From Chromera velia (lineage: Eukaryota; Sar; Chromeraceae), in the NCBI GenBank assembly GCA_018398765.1, contig JAHBMJ010000071.1, positions 1-58,242 on the forward strand: a stretch of DNA of 58,242 bases. The letters run 5' to 3'. Positions 21,701 through 31,543 of this stretch are shown here, piece after piece. A model generated the notes under the pieces. That model worked only from the letters and a program-made list of their open reading frames with translations. It did no database searches and was not told the origin of the DNA. The position numbers and the translations under genes are program-made. Positions within the stretch are counted from its first letter, which is position 1. Every line of letters begins with the position of its first letter.

Positions 21701-22113
21701 CCTGCCTGACTCTGCCCCTGGGCCTGCTGTTGCTGTTGCTGTTAGGCTACTGTTTGTCTCAGTCTGTGAACTGCTAGAAATTCTCTTTCGTCCTCATCTA
21801 TGTCTGAATCCGAGTTATCATCACTTTCGAGCTGCAGCGCTGGCAAGTCATACTCTAAGTCTATGTCGGACCCTTCAATCCGCACCTCTGACTCCTTCTT
21901 GGACTCCACTAGAAATTCTTTTAGCTCTTATTCACGCTCGGCCTCCACTACCTCGCCATTCATTTCTTCGAATCGGATTTCTCTCTGACTCACCTGCAAG
22001 TACGGATTCTCCTGTCTCCCCTCCATCGTCTTCATCTGCTTCTGTTGGTTGTGCTCCTTTCCGCCCTCCTGTACTTTGCGCGTCTCTTCACCTGCTCCTG
22101 GTTGGGGAAGAAT

Positions 22114-23424
22114 CTACACCCCCTCTGTGGCCTCTAGGACTGTCTCTTGCTCGGCTGAAAGGGATCCGTCTAGAAGGGACTGACTGGCAGCTTCCCTCCC
22201 CTTGAACCCCCATTCGAACAGCACCCTTTTCCTTGCCTGAAGCACGTCAATTTTATAGACAAGGTGAAAGAGGAATTCATTCTCCTCCTCTTCCTTCTTC
22301 TCCATCACTTTGACTGTTGCTCCTGCCTCTTTAGAGATATACCACCCCTTCTTCCCTTGCAACTCGATTCTTTTCGGGGCGGTCTTCGGGTGGTGGAGAC
22401 GGAAGGTGACCTGATCTCCACACATAAAGGACAAATCGGGCTGCCTGCCATGCTTTTTGTTATAAGGGTTGGTCCCTAGCTCGTGCGTATACAGTGCCAT
22501 GTACGTTTGCACCATGCAACCCCTTCAAAATCTCTGGCAAAACCGCCTTCGGCCATCCTTTCTCCCTCAACACTGTCTCTGTCAGTCTTTGCACCATCCG
22601 AATAGCATTCTCTACCACTTTTTGTGACTTTGATTTGTATGCTGCGCTTTTTTTGAAGTATGGCATCGGCAACACCTCTCTCATCCTCTTTCTTTTCATC
22701 ACTGCTTCTTTGTCTGATCAGATTCTGTAGATGCTTGGCTGACAGTGTTTATACGGCCGGGGAAGGAGACTTCTGTTGTCTGCTAAGAACCGAATATAGT
22801 GATCGAGGATATCTCTCTTCACATTGAGAGACATCACATCAATCTCTTGAGTGTGTAGCTCTACGATGACTGAGAACGGATACTCCCCCAAGAACCCAAT
22901 GTCACCATAAATCACCTCCCCCTAACTCTTTGCCTCTCTCTCTCTCTCCTGTCTGTCACAAGGCGAGGACTCCTGTTGACTGCATTTCTCATCTCACATA
23001 CCCCACAGTCCTCCCACACTTGTCTCCTTGTCTGCTCACTGACCCCCACTCCCCTCTCTCTGAGTGTTGCTGCTAGTCGGTTGATGTCGCAGTGCAGGAA
23101 CCTCGTATGCCATGCCCCCAATTCTTCCTTCTCAGTGATCATTTTCTTTTCTTCTCTCTTTTTCATCTCCTCCACTCTGAGCTGTTTTTGGACAAAGGCG
23201 TGAGCCTCCAGAGGTGGCATCTCCTTGTTGGGTGGTTGTCTCATGGGAAGCAAGATGAGGAAGGACAGGTTAAACTCCTTGTCCCCCTCAGGATGGGTAA
23301 TGACTAACCTGGTGAACCTTCCGTCTGTGTTCATGACCGTGATATAATTTTCCCCTCCCTTACTCTCATCTATTCCATCATCTATCACGACATACGTAGA
23401 ACGAGTTGCAAGCTTTTGCGCCAT
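22114..23424 (-). pseudogene. copia GAG-pre-integrase and integrase
   Basis: From 23424 down, WHTRFLHCDINRLAATLRER followed by CGVCEMR is the HH-CC zinc-binding GAG-pre-integrase module. The integrase core follows at 22915-22718 (EYPFSVIVELHTQEIDV; IRFLADNRSLL aligns with the region of the second catalytic aspartate). The stretch VVENAIRMVQRLTETVLREK (about 22640-22580) fits the NGVAERAHRTLLEMAR block. A C-terminal part at 22515-22114 includes GWYISKEAGATVKVM. At least three frame breaks separate these pieces, so no functional integrase is encoded. Confidence 0.75.
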
Positions 23425-23689
23425 GCAGTGTGAGTTCTTTATAAAAAGAATTATGTTGTCTCTGTGCTCTGTTTTCTCCGACCCCTGCTGACCACCTCCT
23501 GTCCGGTCTGACCAGCCTAGCTGTGAAACCCTCTTTCCTGCACTGTTTCCCTTGCAGAAGAAGCAATTCTTTATAGTTGATTGGCGGCGCTAAACGTTGC
23601 TTTTGAGCGTATCCATTAGTGTTGTGCCTGTGGATTTCTTTGCAGGTGACATTCACTAACTTCTACGTGCCGCGGTGATCGTAATTTTT

Positions 23690-23900
23690 CCTACCATGCA
23701 CCCTAGCTAATCAACCAGTCTTTTGAGCATATTTGAGCAGATTTGCACAAGAGTAACGATTTTAAATGCTTTAAAAGACTCTAGATTGCTTCAAGTAACC
23801 TAGTTTTACTTTATAATGAAGCTAGAATATAGTAAATTTAAAAGTCACTTTGGATTCCACTAAGTCCTACTTAAGAGTCCACTCTGTTATATATGTCTGG
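23690..23900. other. AT-rich patch within the copia element
   Basis: About 210 bp of AT-rich DNA lies between the gag and GAG-pre-integrase relics. No frame crosses it. It may be a small nested insertion, but no target duplication or inverted ends were found. Confidence 0.3.
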
Positions 23901-24185
23901 ATACCACCGAAGGTCAACGCTCCTTTTGCCCCTTTCTCCATCCTGTCACGAGCTCATCCGCTCGTTCACAGTCATCATCGAGGACTCGAGGAATAGATCT
24001 GCAGACAGAAACATCAGGGAAAAGGAAACGAGTCTATCATATTGTTGACCCAATTAGTTACAGTCTAAGAGGGAACAGTTCGGAGAAGAGGCAGTGCAAA
24101 CCGACCTCCCTCCCTCTCTCTGCTGCTTCCTTGGGTCATAGTCCTCGGGAGATTCATTTGAGGCCAAGTGTAAAGCGTAGTCAAC

Positions 24186-25516
24186 TTGCCTGGAAGTCTT
24201 CCATTTTCGGGTCTGTCAGCATGGGTCTGTGGGACAGATGTCTACTGTGTGTATCGATCCGGTGGCAGTCATGATGGAGGAGGCAGATTCATTTGGGAAT
24301 GTTGCGGCTGCAGCTGCATGGGAAATTCGGGGCAATATTTGGCAAAGTGCCCTTTTTATACTATACCGAGGGCAGATGTGATTGCAGGCCTAACAGTCGT
24401 GTGGACCCCTTATCCAATAACCGCACCCTGAGTACCCTCTATCCTGTGGTGGCGGTCGGAAGTTTGGCCTCTTGTCCTCTCTCCATTGTCCCGGCTCCCT
24501 GTTTATCTGTCCTCCCGCCCCTGGCCAATTGCGTCTCTCTGGTTGTCGATGGTAGCCTGGTTGGCCCTAAGGCGGGACCCCGACCCCTCCGACATAGTTT
24601 GCTTCGGTTTAACCCATGGGCTGCTGTGCTACTGTTTGGGAATTCTGGATCTAGTGCTGGATCCATGCAGGGTTCTGCAGGTGAGTGAAGGTCGAGGGGG
24701 TCTGGGTGAACATGGCATTGCTTTGTTTACGAGAGTCTCACGCCATCTGCCAGATCAGTGCTGGCTCATCTTCATCTGCTCTTACTCCAACTTCCTCCTT
24801 CTCTCTGACTCTTTTCTGTTGCTGTAGGTAAGTCTCTCATTCTGTCTTCTCCCCCTCTGATTCCCACCTTGCAAGGGAGTCTTCTTCATGTTCATCAATC
24901 TCCTCCCTAATGGCCTTAATTAACTCCTCATATTTATTATAGTCCGCCTTCATCCCGTTATGGAGGGTGAACGCAAGCAGTTAAAGGAGTCCATCTTGCA
25001 CATAGCGTGCTGCCTCTTCACTGCTGAGGGTCATGCTGCATCTACCTGCAAGGGTCATCAGTCGTTGGGCTATGGTAAGAAGCCTTCGGGGTTGGGTTGT
25101 CCATACTGTTTTCCTTACCATACTGCCTGGATTCCCCCACGATCTTCTAACTTTCTTCTGTTGAATGTGCTGGGCCACCTGTCTCTTGTCTTTGATTGCC
25201 TCCCACACCTTATCTTTGTATGCTTCTGGGTCCGCATTGTTGTTTTGATCAAGAATCTTGCCGTCATAGTACTCCTGGATAACCGTCTCGACTGCTACTC
25301 TCTTGTCATGGGTTCGGTTCCTTTGATCGCCGCTTTGAGCTGGTCCACCTCCCATAAAGCTTTCTTTTTTGCTGTGGGTATTGCATGGTATGCTGCCGAC
25401 CCGTCCTTTTTTACCAGGCAGTCCAACCTCCATTTTTTGTACGTCCATTCCTGTTCTGCAGACAGGCTTGGGAAAACTGATTTCTTCCCTCCTCTCTCCT
25501 CTTCAAGATCGTCCAT
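24186..25516 (-). pseudogene. copia gag relic
   Basis: The frame begins at ATG 25516 (MDDLEEERGGKK), 33 bp inside the 5' LTR, and runs to a frameshift near 25330. It continues in another frame (THDKRVAVETVIQEYYDGKI, AYKDKVWEAIKDKRQVAQHI) to 24981, and then in a third frame near 24950 (YNKYEELIKAIREEID). Near 24345-24310 a GHFAKYCPEFP string matches the second half of a nucleocapsid zinc knuckle; its first cysteine pair is out of frame. Gag would form the virus-like particle, but this copy cannot. Confidence 0.65.
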
Positions 25517-25548
25517 TCCGCCAGTTCGCAAGCCCACCTGGGAGTACC

Positions 25549-25991
25549 ACTAAGAAGTCCTAGGGAAATCTGCCTACTTGAAAGATGGAAAGATGGATGG
25601 ACATACAGACTTTTACTCAGCGATAGATCCGATCTTGAACATGCCTACGATCACTGGTCATGAAACAAGACACCTACACTGTCCATGTAGTTCATATGAT
25701 CCGTCGGGTTCACTCGGTACATCATACATGGATGCACTATCACAGTAGTGTGACTTTAGGCAGTCTGTCCTTCTCCTCTCTTCGGTGTTTGATCCGTTTG
25801 TCTGGAAAGCATGCAGTCTTTGTTTGTATTACATTTTGCAGTCTTGATTGAATTTCATTTTTCTGCATACATCAATAATTCCATGCGTATGCAATTAATT
25901 TCCGATTCCGATGGTGGCGCGACTGCACTCGAGGATAAGGATGGATCAGAAGCTCCATAGCGATGCCAGGCAACGACGCTAACTTCGTACA
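25549..25991 (-). mobile_element. 5' LTR of the copia element
   Basis: This is the collinear partner of 18362-18804. On the coding strand it starts TGTACGAAGTTAGC and ends CTTCTTAGT. The next bases, GGTACTCCCAGG, are where a primer-binding site should be, but they do not match the familiar initiator-methionine site (TGGTATCAGAGC), so the priming tRNA is unknown. Confidence 0.85.
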
Positions 25992-26085
25992 GTATAGCTT
26001 TCCGTCTTTCCGTCTTCCACTTGTTCTATCTCTGTGCCACTGAGAAGCTAAATAGGCTAAGCCAGACTCATCTAATAATGGGAGC

Positions 26086-28644
26086 ATGTACTCACGCAAC
26101 CCAAGGAGAGAAAACGAAAGCCAACTCATCCGAGAAAAAGTGAAAGGAAGGAAAAGGCTGTCACACCTTAGAAGGATCAAGAATGCAGGGAGATTTAGAA
26201 GAGAGTTAGATCTACAGAAAGAGAATGGAAGGAAGAAAGGGAACTCTGGGGGGACAAAGATGAGCGGTGCATCACAGCAAAGAGAAAGATGAGTAGGTTA
26301 AACAGAGAGAGCGGGAAGTTGATAGCAAGAAAAAAGAGAAAGTATGCCATTCTTCAGGCAGAGAGACTCGCTGAAGAAGCTACTAAGGACCCAACAGCCC
26401 TATGGAAATGGAGGAGGGAGAGAAAAAAGGCAGAGAGTGGGAGTGAAAGAGAAAAGCCGTCCGCCTTTTCGTTTTCAAATTTTTGGGCCAATGTGTTCAG
26501 TGGGGGCGGACTGGAGCCTCAAAAGAAGGACAAAACACCAGCTTCCCCCCCGGTACCTTTCTTTTCTTTCGATAAATGTGAGAAGATGCTGAAGGCAATC
26601 GACCTAAAGAAGGTAGCCGGCCTCGAAGGAATCTCCCCTGCGCAGGTACATTTATGCTTTTCCTCTTCTCGTCTGTCTCGTTTTCTTCTTTTCATTTTCT
26701 TCAATTTTTTTTTCTTTTTTCTTTCTGGCCAGAAAAGTGGAACTTTATTCGAATCGCTCCTGTTCCAAAAGGTCACGTCTCTCCCTGTTGTGACGAATGA
26801 AGGCCCATACATATCGTTTGCCTTCTGGCAAAGTTGTTCACGTTGTAACAGTTGATGGATGGTCAGTTAAGGGAGACAACGAATATAGATGAACGAGAGG
26901 TGGGTTTCAGGAAGGGAGTCGGTATAAAGGAAGCGATAGCTGCTCTTCATGCTCTCATGGCTTCAGTAAAGAAGAGACACAGACCCCTCCTTGCAGCGTT
27001 TGTTGACTTTAGTAAGGCATTTGACCGAGTATCCAGAAAGAAAATGATTGACAGACTTAGAGAGGAAGGAGTGAGTGAAAAGGACGTGTACATGATTTAT
27101 TCCATGTATATAAATGTGTGGGGAAGGGTGGATGGGTTGGATTGGGTCTTTCCTGAAAGTGCAGGGGTAAAACAGGGAGATCTATTTTCTCCTCTTCTTT
27201 TTCTTTTATTTATTAATAATATTCATTCTGCTCTGAGTGTTGAAGGGAAGGAAGCTAATAATGGTTTGGATGGGGAATCAGATACGGATGAAAGACAGAG
27301 GGGGGGAGAATGTGGAGAGAGGAGGGAGGAGGGTGAAACCTAGGGTGAAACAACGGAGCAGTGACCCTACATCCCTGAGGAGGTAAGATTGGTGGACTTA
27401 CTGCTTAAGAGCATAGGTTACGCAGACGATCTTGTTATTTTTGCTCACTCTTCTTCTGACCTGCAGTGGCGTTTGGACCGTTTGGCCTCTTATTATCAGA
27501 AACATGGGTTGAAAGTGAATTTAAAGAAAACAAAAGTTCTTGCACTCTCAGGCTCAAGAAGGGAAATAGAAGGGGAAGTGACTTTTGAAAGGAAGACAGT
27601 TGAACGTGTAGAGAGCTATAAATACCTTGGGTGTTATGTGTTTGAAGGAGGGGACCCAAAAAAGTTAGTCAAGGACCGACTTGAAAGTGCTGAACGCTGT
27701 TTAGGGGCAGTGATGGGCACTTGGCAATGTTCATCCTTAGGTCCTTTGCCCCCTTGATGCAAAGTTCGTTTACTACAGGCGCTCTGGGAGCCGGTGGCAA
27801 CGTACTCGCTGGAAGCCTTGCCAGTAAGTTAGAGAGATATCGTTGCACTTGATGTATTGTAGCTTCGTTTTGTGTGCTGGACATTCCGTTTGCCCTATAA
27901 CTCTTTCAAGGTACCAACTTTGGTTTCAGTTGGTATACGTCCCATGAGAGAGATTCTTGTCGGTTGGGAGGTTTCATAGAAAGCATAAAGAGAACAGAAA
28001 GGGAGGTTCCTCGGGCAGTCTGAGATGCATGGCATAGATTGCTGACCCTGGTATGGGCCAATTCAGCTAGTAGCATGCTTCAGACAATCGCACCAGATCT
28101 TTTGAGAAAAGAAAGCCAGACAGGGAGAAACGGAACAAATAAATAGACACTCAGGCAGAAAGCGAGGGAAAGGGAAGGCTCAGAATGGTTGTCGGAATAG
28201 TTGACTTCAAGACCGGTTAGCGAGCATAGGCTCATCCGTTCATGTGGTATTTATCCACACAACTCCCGACTGAGTAATTTTCAGATAGAGAACCGATCGC
28301 ACCAGCGTCTGGCCATGTTGCTTTTAGGGGGGAGGGTTAGAAGAGGGTGGGGTTACACAGTTCTGAATCAATTGCATACTCTGCCTCGCTCTCTTTTGTC
28401 TGGTAGTTCTCTTTTTACCTCTCTCTTTCGAGCATATGCTGGTGGGGGAAAGAGATACAGTGGATCCTGCGAAGAACACTGTATTCACTGTCCTGCAGTC
28501 GAAGGCAAAAAGGTGATCGACGATGCGGTGCATCGATTGTCTGCATACGTGCAAACAGAGCAGCTTAGGTCCAAACTTCATTTGCTGGCAGAGAGAGTGA
28601 AAGAGAGAACAGGAATCGGTGAAAGGGTCTGCAGAGCAAGATAG
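26086..28644 (+). pseudogene. LINE (non-LTR retrotransposon) copy 1: linker, RT and C-terminal domain
   Basis: This is a 5'-truncated, broken LINE second ORF. The linker upstream of RT ends KKVAGLEGISPAQ (26645). RT motifs then lie in one frame from 26735: WNFIRIAPVPKGH, VDFSKAFDRVSRKK (first catalytic aspartate), GVKQGDLFSPLLFLLFINN, and YADDLVIFA (27419-27445, the catalytic pair intact). GLKVNLKKTKVL and YKYLGCYVF follow, as in the family. A C-terminal segment at 28201-28644 has CEEHCIHC and a later histidine, the knuckle-like tail. Stops at 26798, 26846, 27341 and after 27757 disable it. No endonuclease is present. Confidence 0.85.
26646..26732 (+). other. Intron-like segment inside LINE copy 1
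   Basis: The sequence starts CAG|GTACAT and ends TTTCTTTCTGGCCAG, with an almost pure pyrimidine interior of 87 bp. It sits exactly where about 45 residues of RT seen in LINE copy 2 are missing. Removing it leaves the flanking frames out of phase by one base. It is either a spliceosomal intron in a damaged copy or a pyrimidine-rich replacement. Confidence 0.35.
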
Positions 28645-29433
28645 ACTGCTGTAGCTGGGGGAAGAGGTATCGGGGAAGAAGAGACATATGTAAGAGAGCT
28701 CATTTCATTCATTGTAGACTGGGAGCCGAAAAAGGCAAGTGCACTGATCGAAGCTTATCTGAAATGAGTGCACGCACGTCTTGTGTAGTTGTTCAGCCTT
28801 TAGCTTCAGCCTAGGCTGCGGAGGGTCGTGGTTATTCATATTTATGCGGAAGCAGGCTAAGCTGCGGCGGTTTGCTCCTCTTGTTTACAACTGCATGCAT
28901 GGGTTGCCATTTGTCTCTGGTTTCAGAGACCTTAGGCTTAACCACAATCTAGATCATAATTAAGTATGTAAAGTAAGTATAGCAATAGTAGTAAGACATG
29001 TTTAGTTTAGTTTAGTTTAGTGTTTAGTGATTAGTGGTACGCTAAAGCACTGTCGCCATTAAAAAAGAAAACAATGATAAATCCTAATCCTAATGATTTA
29101 TCCTAATAACATTTTCTTTTTTTTTGAACATTCTGGGTTCTGCACTTGATAAATAAAAAAAAAGAAAAGAAAGAAAGTTTCCGATCTTTTTTTTTGTTTA
29201 TCAAATAAAAAGTATATAGTTTTTAATGTAACACCCTAGGCTCGTGCAACACTTTTGCAACATATGAATAACAGTTGTTTGCTTGTTGAGTGTGGTGATA
29301 AATATTATTCTGCTGTTCTCCTCATGTCTGCTGTTCTTCTCGTGTCTGCTCTAAGTTCACTTCAAGATTGGGGATGATCTAAACCCGGTTCAAAAAGATA
29401 AACAAACAACGGAGAACGAGTCACTGATTCTGA
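28645..29433. other. Inter-LINE spacer with LINE 3' tail and A/T hairpin
   Basis: No gene is supported. At 28990-29056, (TTTAG)4 is followed by TTAGTGATTAGTGGT and GCACTGTCGCCATT. This is the reverse complement (about 34 of 39 positions) of the 3' end found after LINE copy 2 near 35.8 kb. It is therefore a minimal 3' fragment of that LINE family in minus orientation. A 20-bp inverted repeat (29146-29165 against 29185-29204, 19 matching) and TAATCC repeats near 29080 follow. Confidence 0.55.
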
Positions 29434-30536
29434 GTGCGAAACCGTTACCGTCTCTCCTCCTTGCATCCCCTCATTCGTATACCACAGGGCAACTATTTCC
29501 CCAGTCCACCTCTACCACCATCTCCCATCGAGTCAAATCAGGGGAATGATGATAAGGAGGAGTTCCCAGGTCTCTGTAAAGAAGATGAAGAGGCAGAGAA
29601 AAGAGAGTCTTCGATGTTACTCAAACAAGAGATCCAAGCGATCAGGCAGAGCTTCAGAGCGGAGTTTGCTGCAGTGAAAGAGGAGATGGTCGAAATCATT
29701 GACCGGAAGCTTGATGAGAAGCTCGCACCTCTGTATCTCCGTATGGAGAGATGGGAGGAGCAGGCCTCGTTGATCTTCGATCACCTCCACCGTCACGACC
29801 AGGAGATTGCAAAACTCAAGGCTCTGATCAAGCAAGGCACCGCCAGCCTGGCAGAGGAAGAGAAGAGACTGAGAACCCGAGTGATTCTTGGCCTCTGTGT
29901 CAACTGAGCAGACGTGTACAAAGACCTGAAGGGATTCGCATACGTAGCCACCCTAGACACGGAAGGGAACCGAGGAGACGGAAAGGATAAGGCAGCCGTC
30001 TTTGTATAGGAAGCCTTTGACTCCGCAAAGTCCGTCCGTTTCAGGTCTCACCAAGCCTGGGGGGGAACCGTGACAGTGGTCTTCCGCACTGAGAAGGAGG
30101 CAGAGCGTTTCGACTTTCTTTTTAATGAAGAGAGGGCGTATATGCTCCCAAGACACGGAATAAAGAAAGAGCTCAGGTGTGTTGTCCCTCAAACGAAGGA
30201 GTAAAGAGAGCGCGCCACACAAAAGTGGGCAGAGAGTATTCTGAACGACACAGCAGCACCAGAAGACAAGGCGGAGGAGGCACGAGCAGCCCTGTGCTGC
30301 CTTGGTATCCCGCTTTCCGAGCAGCCCCAGCCAGTGCCGCCCGGCGTTCCCCCTCCCAGAGAAGGAGACAAACCCATAAATGGCATAGAAAACGATCACA
30401 TCCCGTGTGACCCGATTCCCCAGACTCCCGAGAAGGTGCTCACTGGCAAGGAAAGGAAGAGAGAGAGAGACAGAGAGGGAAAAAGGAAGTTGAACTTCGA
30501 GGGGGGTGCACACGCACCCTCTGAGGAGGGAAAGTG
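29434..30536 (+). pseudogene. LINE copy 2, ORF1 (coiled-coil, nucleic-acid-binding type)
   Basis: One frame can be followed for about 1.1 kb with in-frame stops at 29905 (TGA), 30007 (TAG) and about 30200 (TAA). The first third is a likely coiled coil (LKQEIQAIRQSFRAEFAAVK through DQEIAKLKALIKQG). The middle has the feel of an RNA-binding fold (KGFAYVATLD, GTVTVVFRTEKEAERFDFLF). The tail is proline-rich and then basic. ORF1 proteins coat LINE RNA; assignment here rests on position before an endonuclease-RT ORF and on the coiled coil, not on a close match. Confidence 0.55.
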
Positions 30537-31501
30537 AGAAGAAAAAAAGAGAGGGGAAGCAGAAGAAGAATGGAGGAGAATGCGCTTTCCCTCCATAACA
30601 TGCTCTCACGGTTGGCACAATTGGAAGGAAACAAAGAAAGATTGACTGCGCAGCTGAGAGAAAAACAGCTGTGTATCAGAGAATGGAAAGAAAATATTCT
30701 TGTGTTGAGAAATGAGTTGAGTGCGAGGATAAGAAAAAAGATGGAAGAACTGTTTGCAAGGAAGGCGGTAAGAATGATGGAGATGCGCGGGCAGGGGGAA
30801 TATCTAAGACGGACCTGGGATGACGAGGAGACGGACAGGGATAGTGACGGCGCCGGGGTAAGAAGATCAAGCTCCTCTGCAGCACCAGACTTCCAATCAA
30901 AAAACAGATTTGAAGCCTTGGGAGATGAGGAAGATTATGAATCAGAGGTGCCGAAAACAATGCAGACGGACGAATGTACTTCCAACCTTACACCCATTAC
31001 TCAAAAAAGCATGGAACCCCATGTACTTTCGTCTATTCTTCAAAGCATTGAGGCTATAACCCCCTCGGAGCAGGAGGAAGGATGAAGGAACAACCCAAAC
31101 CCGGCCTGCTGGGGGAAAGGGGGACGGAGAGGCCAGAGGACTTCCCAAAGGCCTCTCTAAGCCCGGTAAGTGGGGACGGGAAGGGCAGAGGTCACTCGTT
31201 TCCTCTAGTATTTGCTAACATAACATACAAACCCGAACTTACACTTTTGTCCCCCCCTCCCCTTTTGTACAGGGCTCACCGGAGAGGTGGAGGAGCAGGA
31301 AACGGGAGGATAGACGCGCACGACACGAGCCAAGATCATCAGCAAGGCACCAGACAGTCTTCCGGGCGATCTTCTGGGGAAGAAGGGAGAGGAGGTGAGG
31401 GGGATCGGCATGGGGGGATGGAAGAGAGAAGGGAAGGGGAAAGGGAAGAGACTGAATCAGATAGAATCTCGTTACGCACTCCGTCAGAAAGCGACTTCTA
31501 A
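30534..31501 (+). CDS. LINE copy 2, coiled-coil ORFs between ORF1 and ORF2
   Basis: Two overlapping frames, 30534-31085 and 31082-31501, share the overlap ATGA at 31082-31085. The first codes for 183 residues, strongly helical and basic (LSRLAQLEGNKERLTAQLRE) with an acidic, serine-rich C-terminal half. The second, 139 residues, begins proline- and lysine-rich and ends in glutamate/arginine repeats. They may be an interrupted ORF1 tail. The second overlaps a pyrimidine-rich stretch (31200-31275) that ends in an AG, so splicing is possible. Function unknown. Confidence 0.4.
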
Positions 31502-31543
31502 GCAAACGTTCAGCTGTCTCTCTCCTCTGAGTCCGAAAATGAA

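Larger units (their letters stand above)
18357..25996 (-). mobile_element. Full-length, decayed Ty1/copia LTR retrotransposon
   Basis: Two ~443-bp direct repeats (18362-18804 and 25549-25991) enclose, on the minus strand, gag, GAG-pre-integrase, integrase, reverse transcriptase and RNase H segments in copia order. The 5-bp word GTATA lies immediately outside both ends (18357-18361, 25992-25996), a target duplication of the size these elements make. Many frameshifts and stops, a shortened reverse transcriptase and LTR divergence of several percent show an old, inactive copy. The LTR begins TGTACGAAG on the coding strand; its other end is not the usual CA. The LINE fragment starting near 26.09 kb lies beyond its right end. 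Confidence 0.85.
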
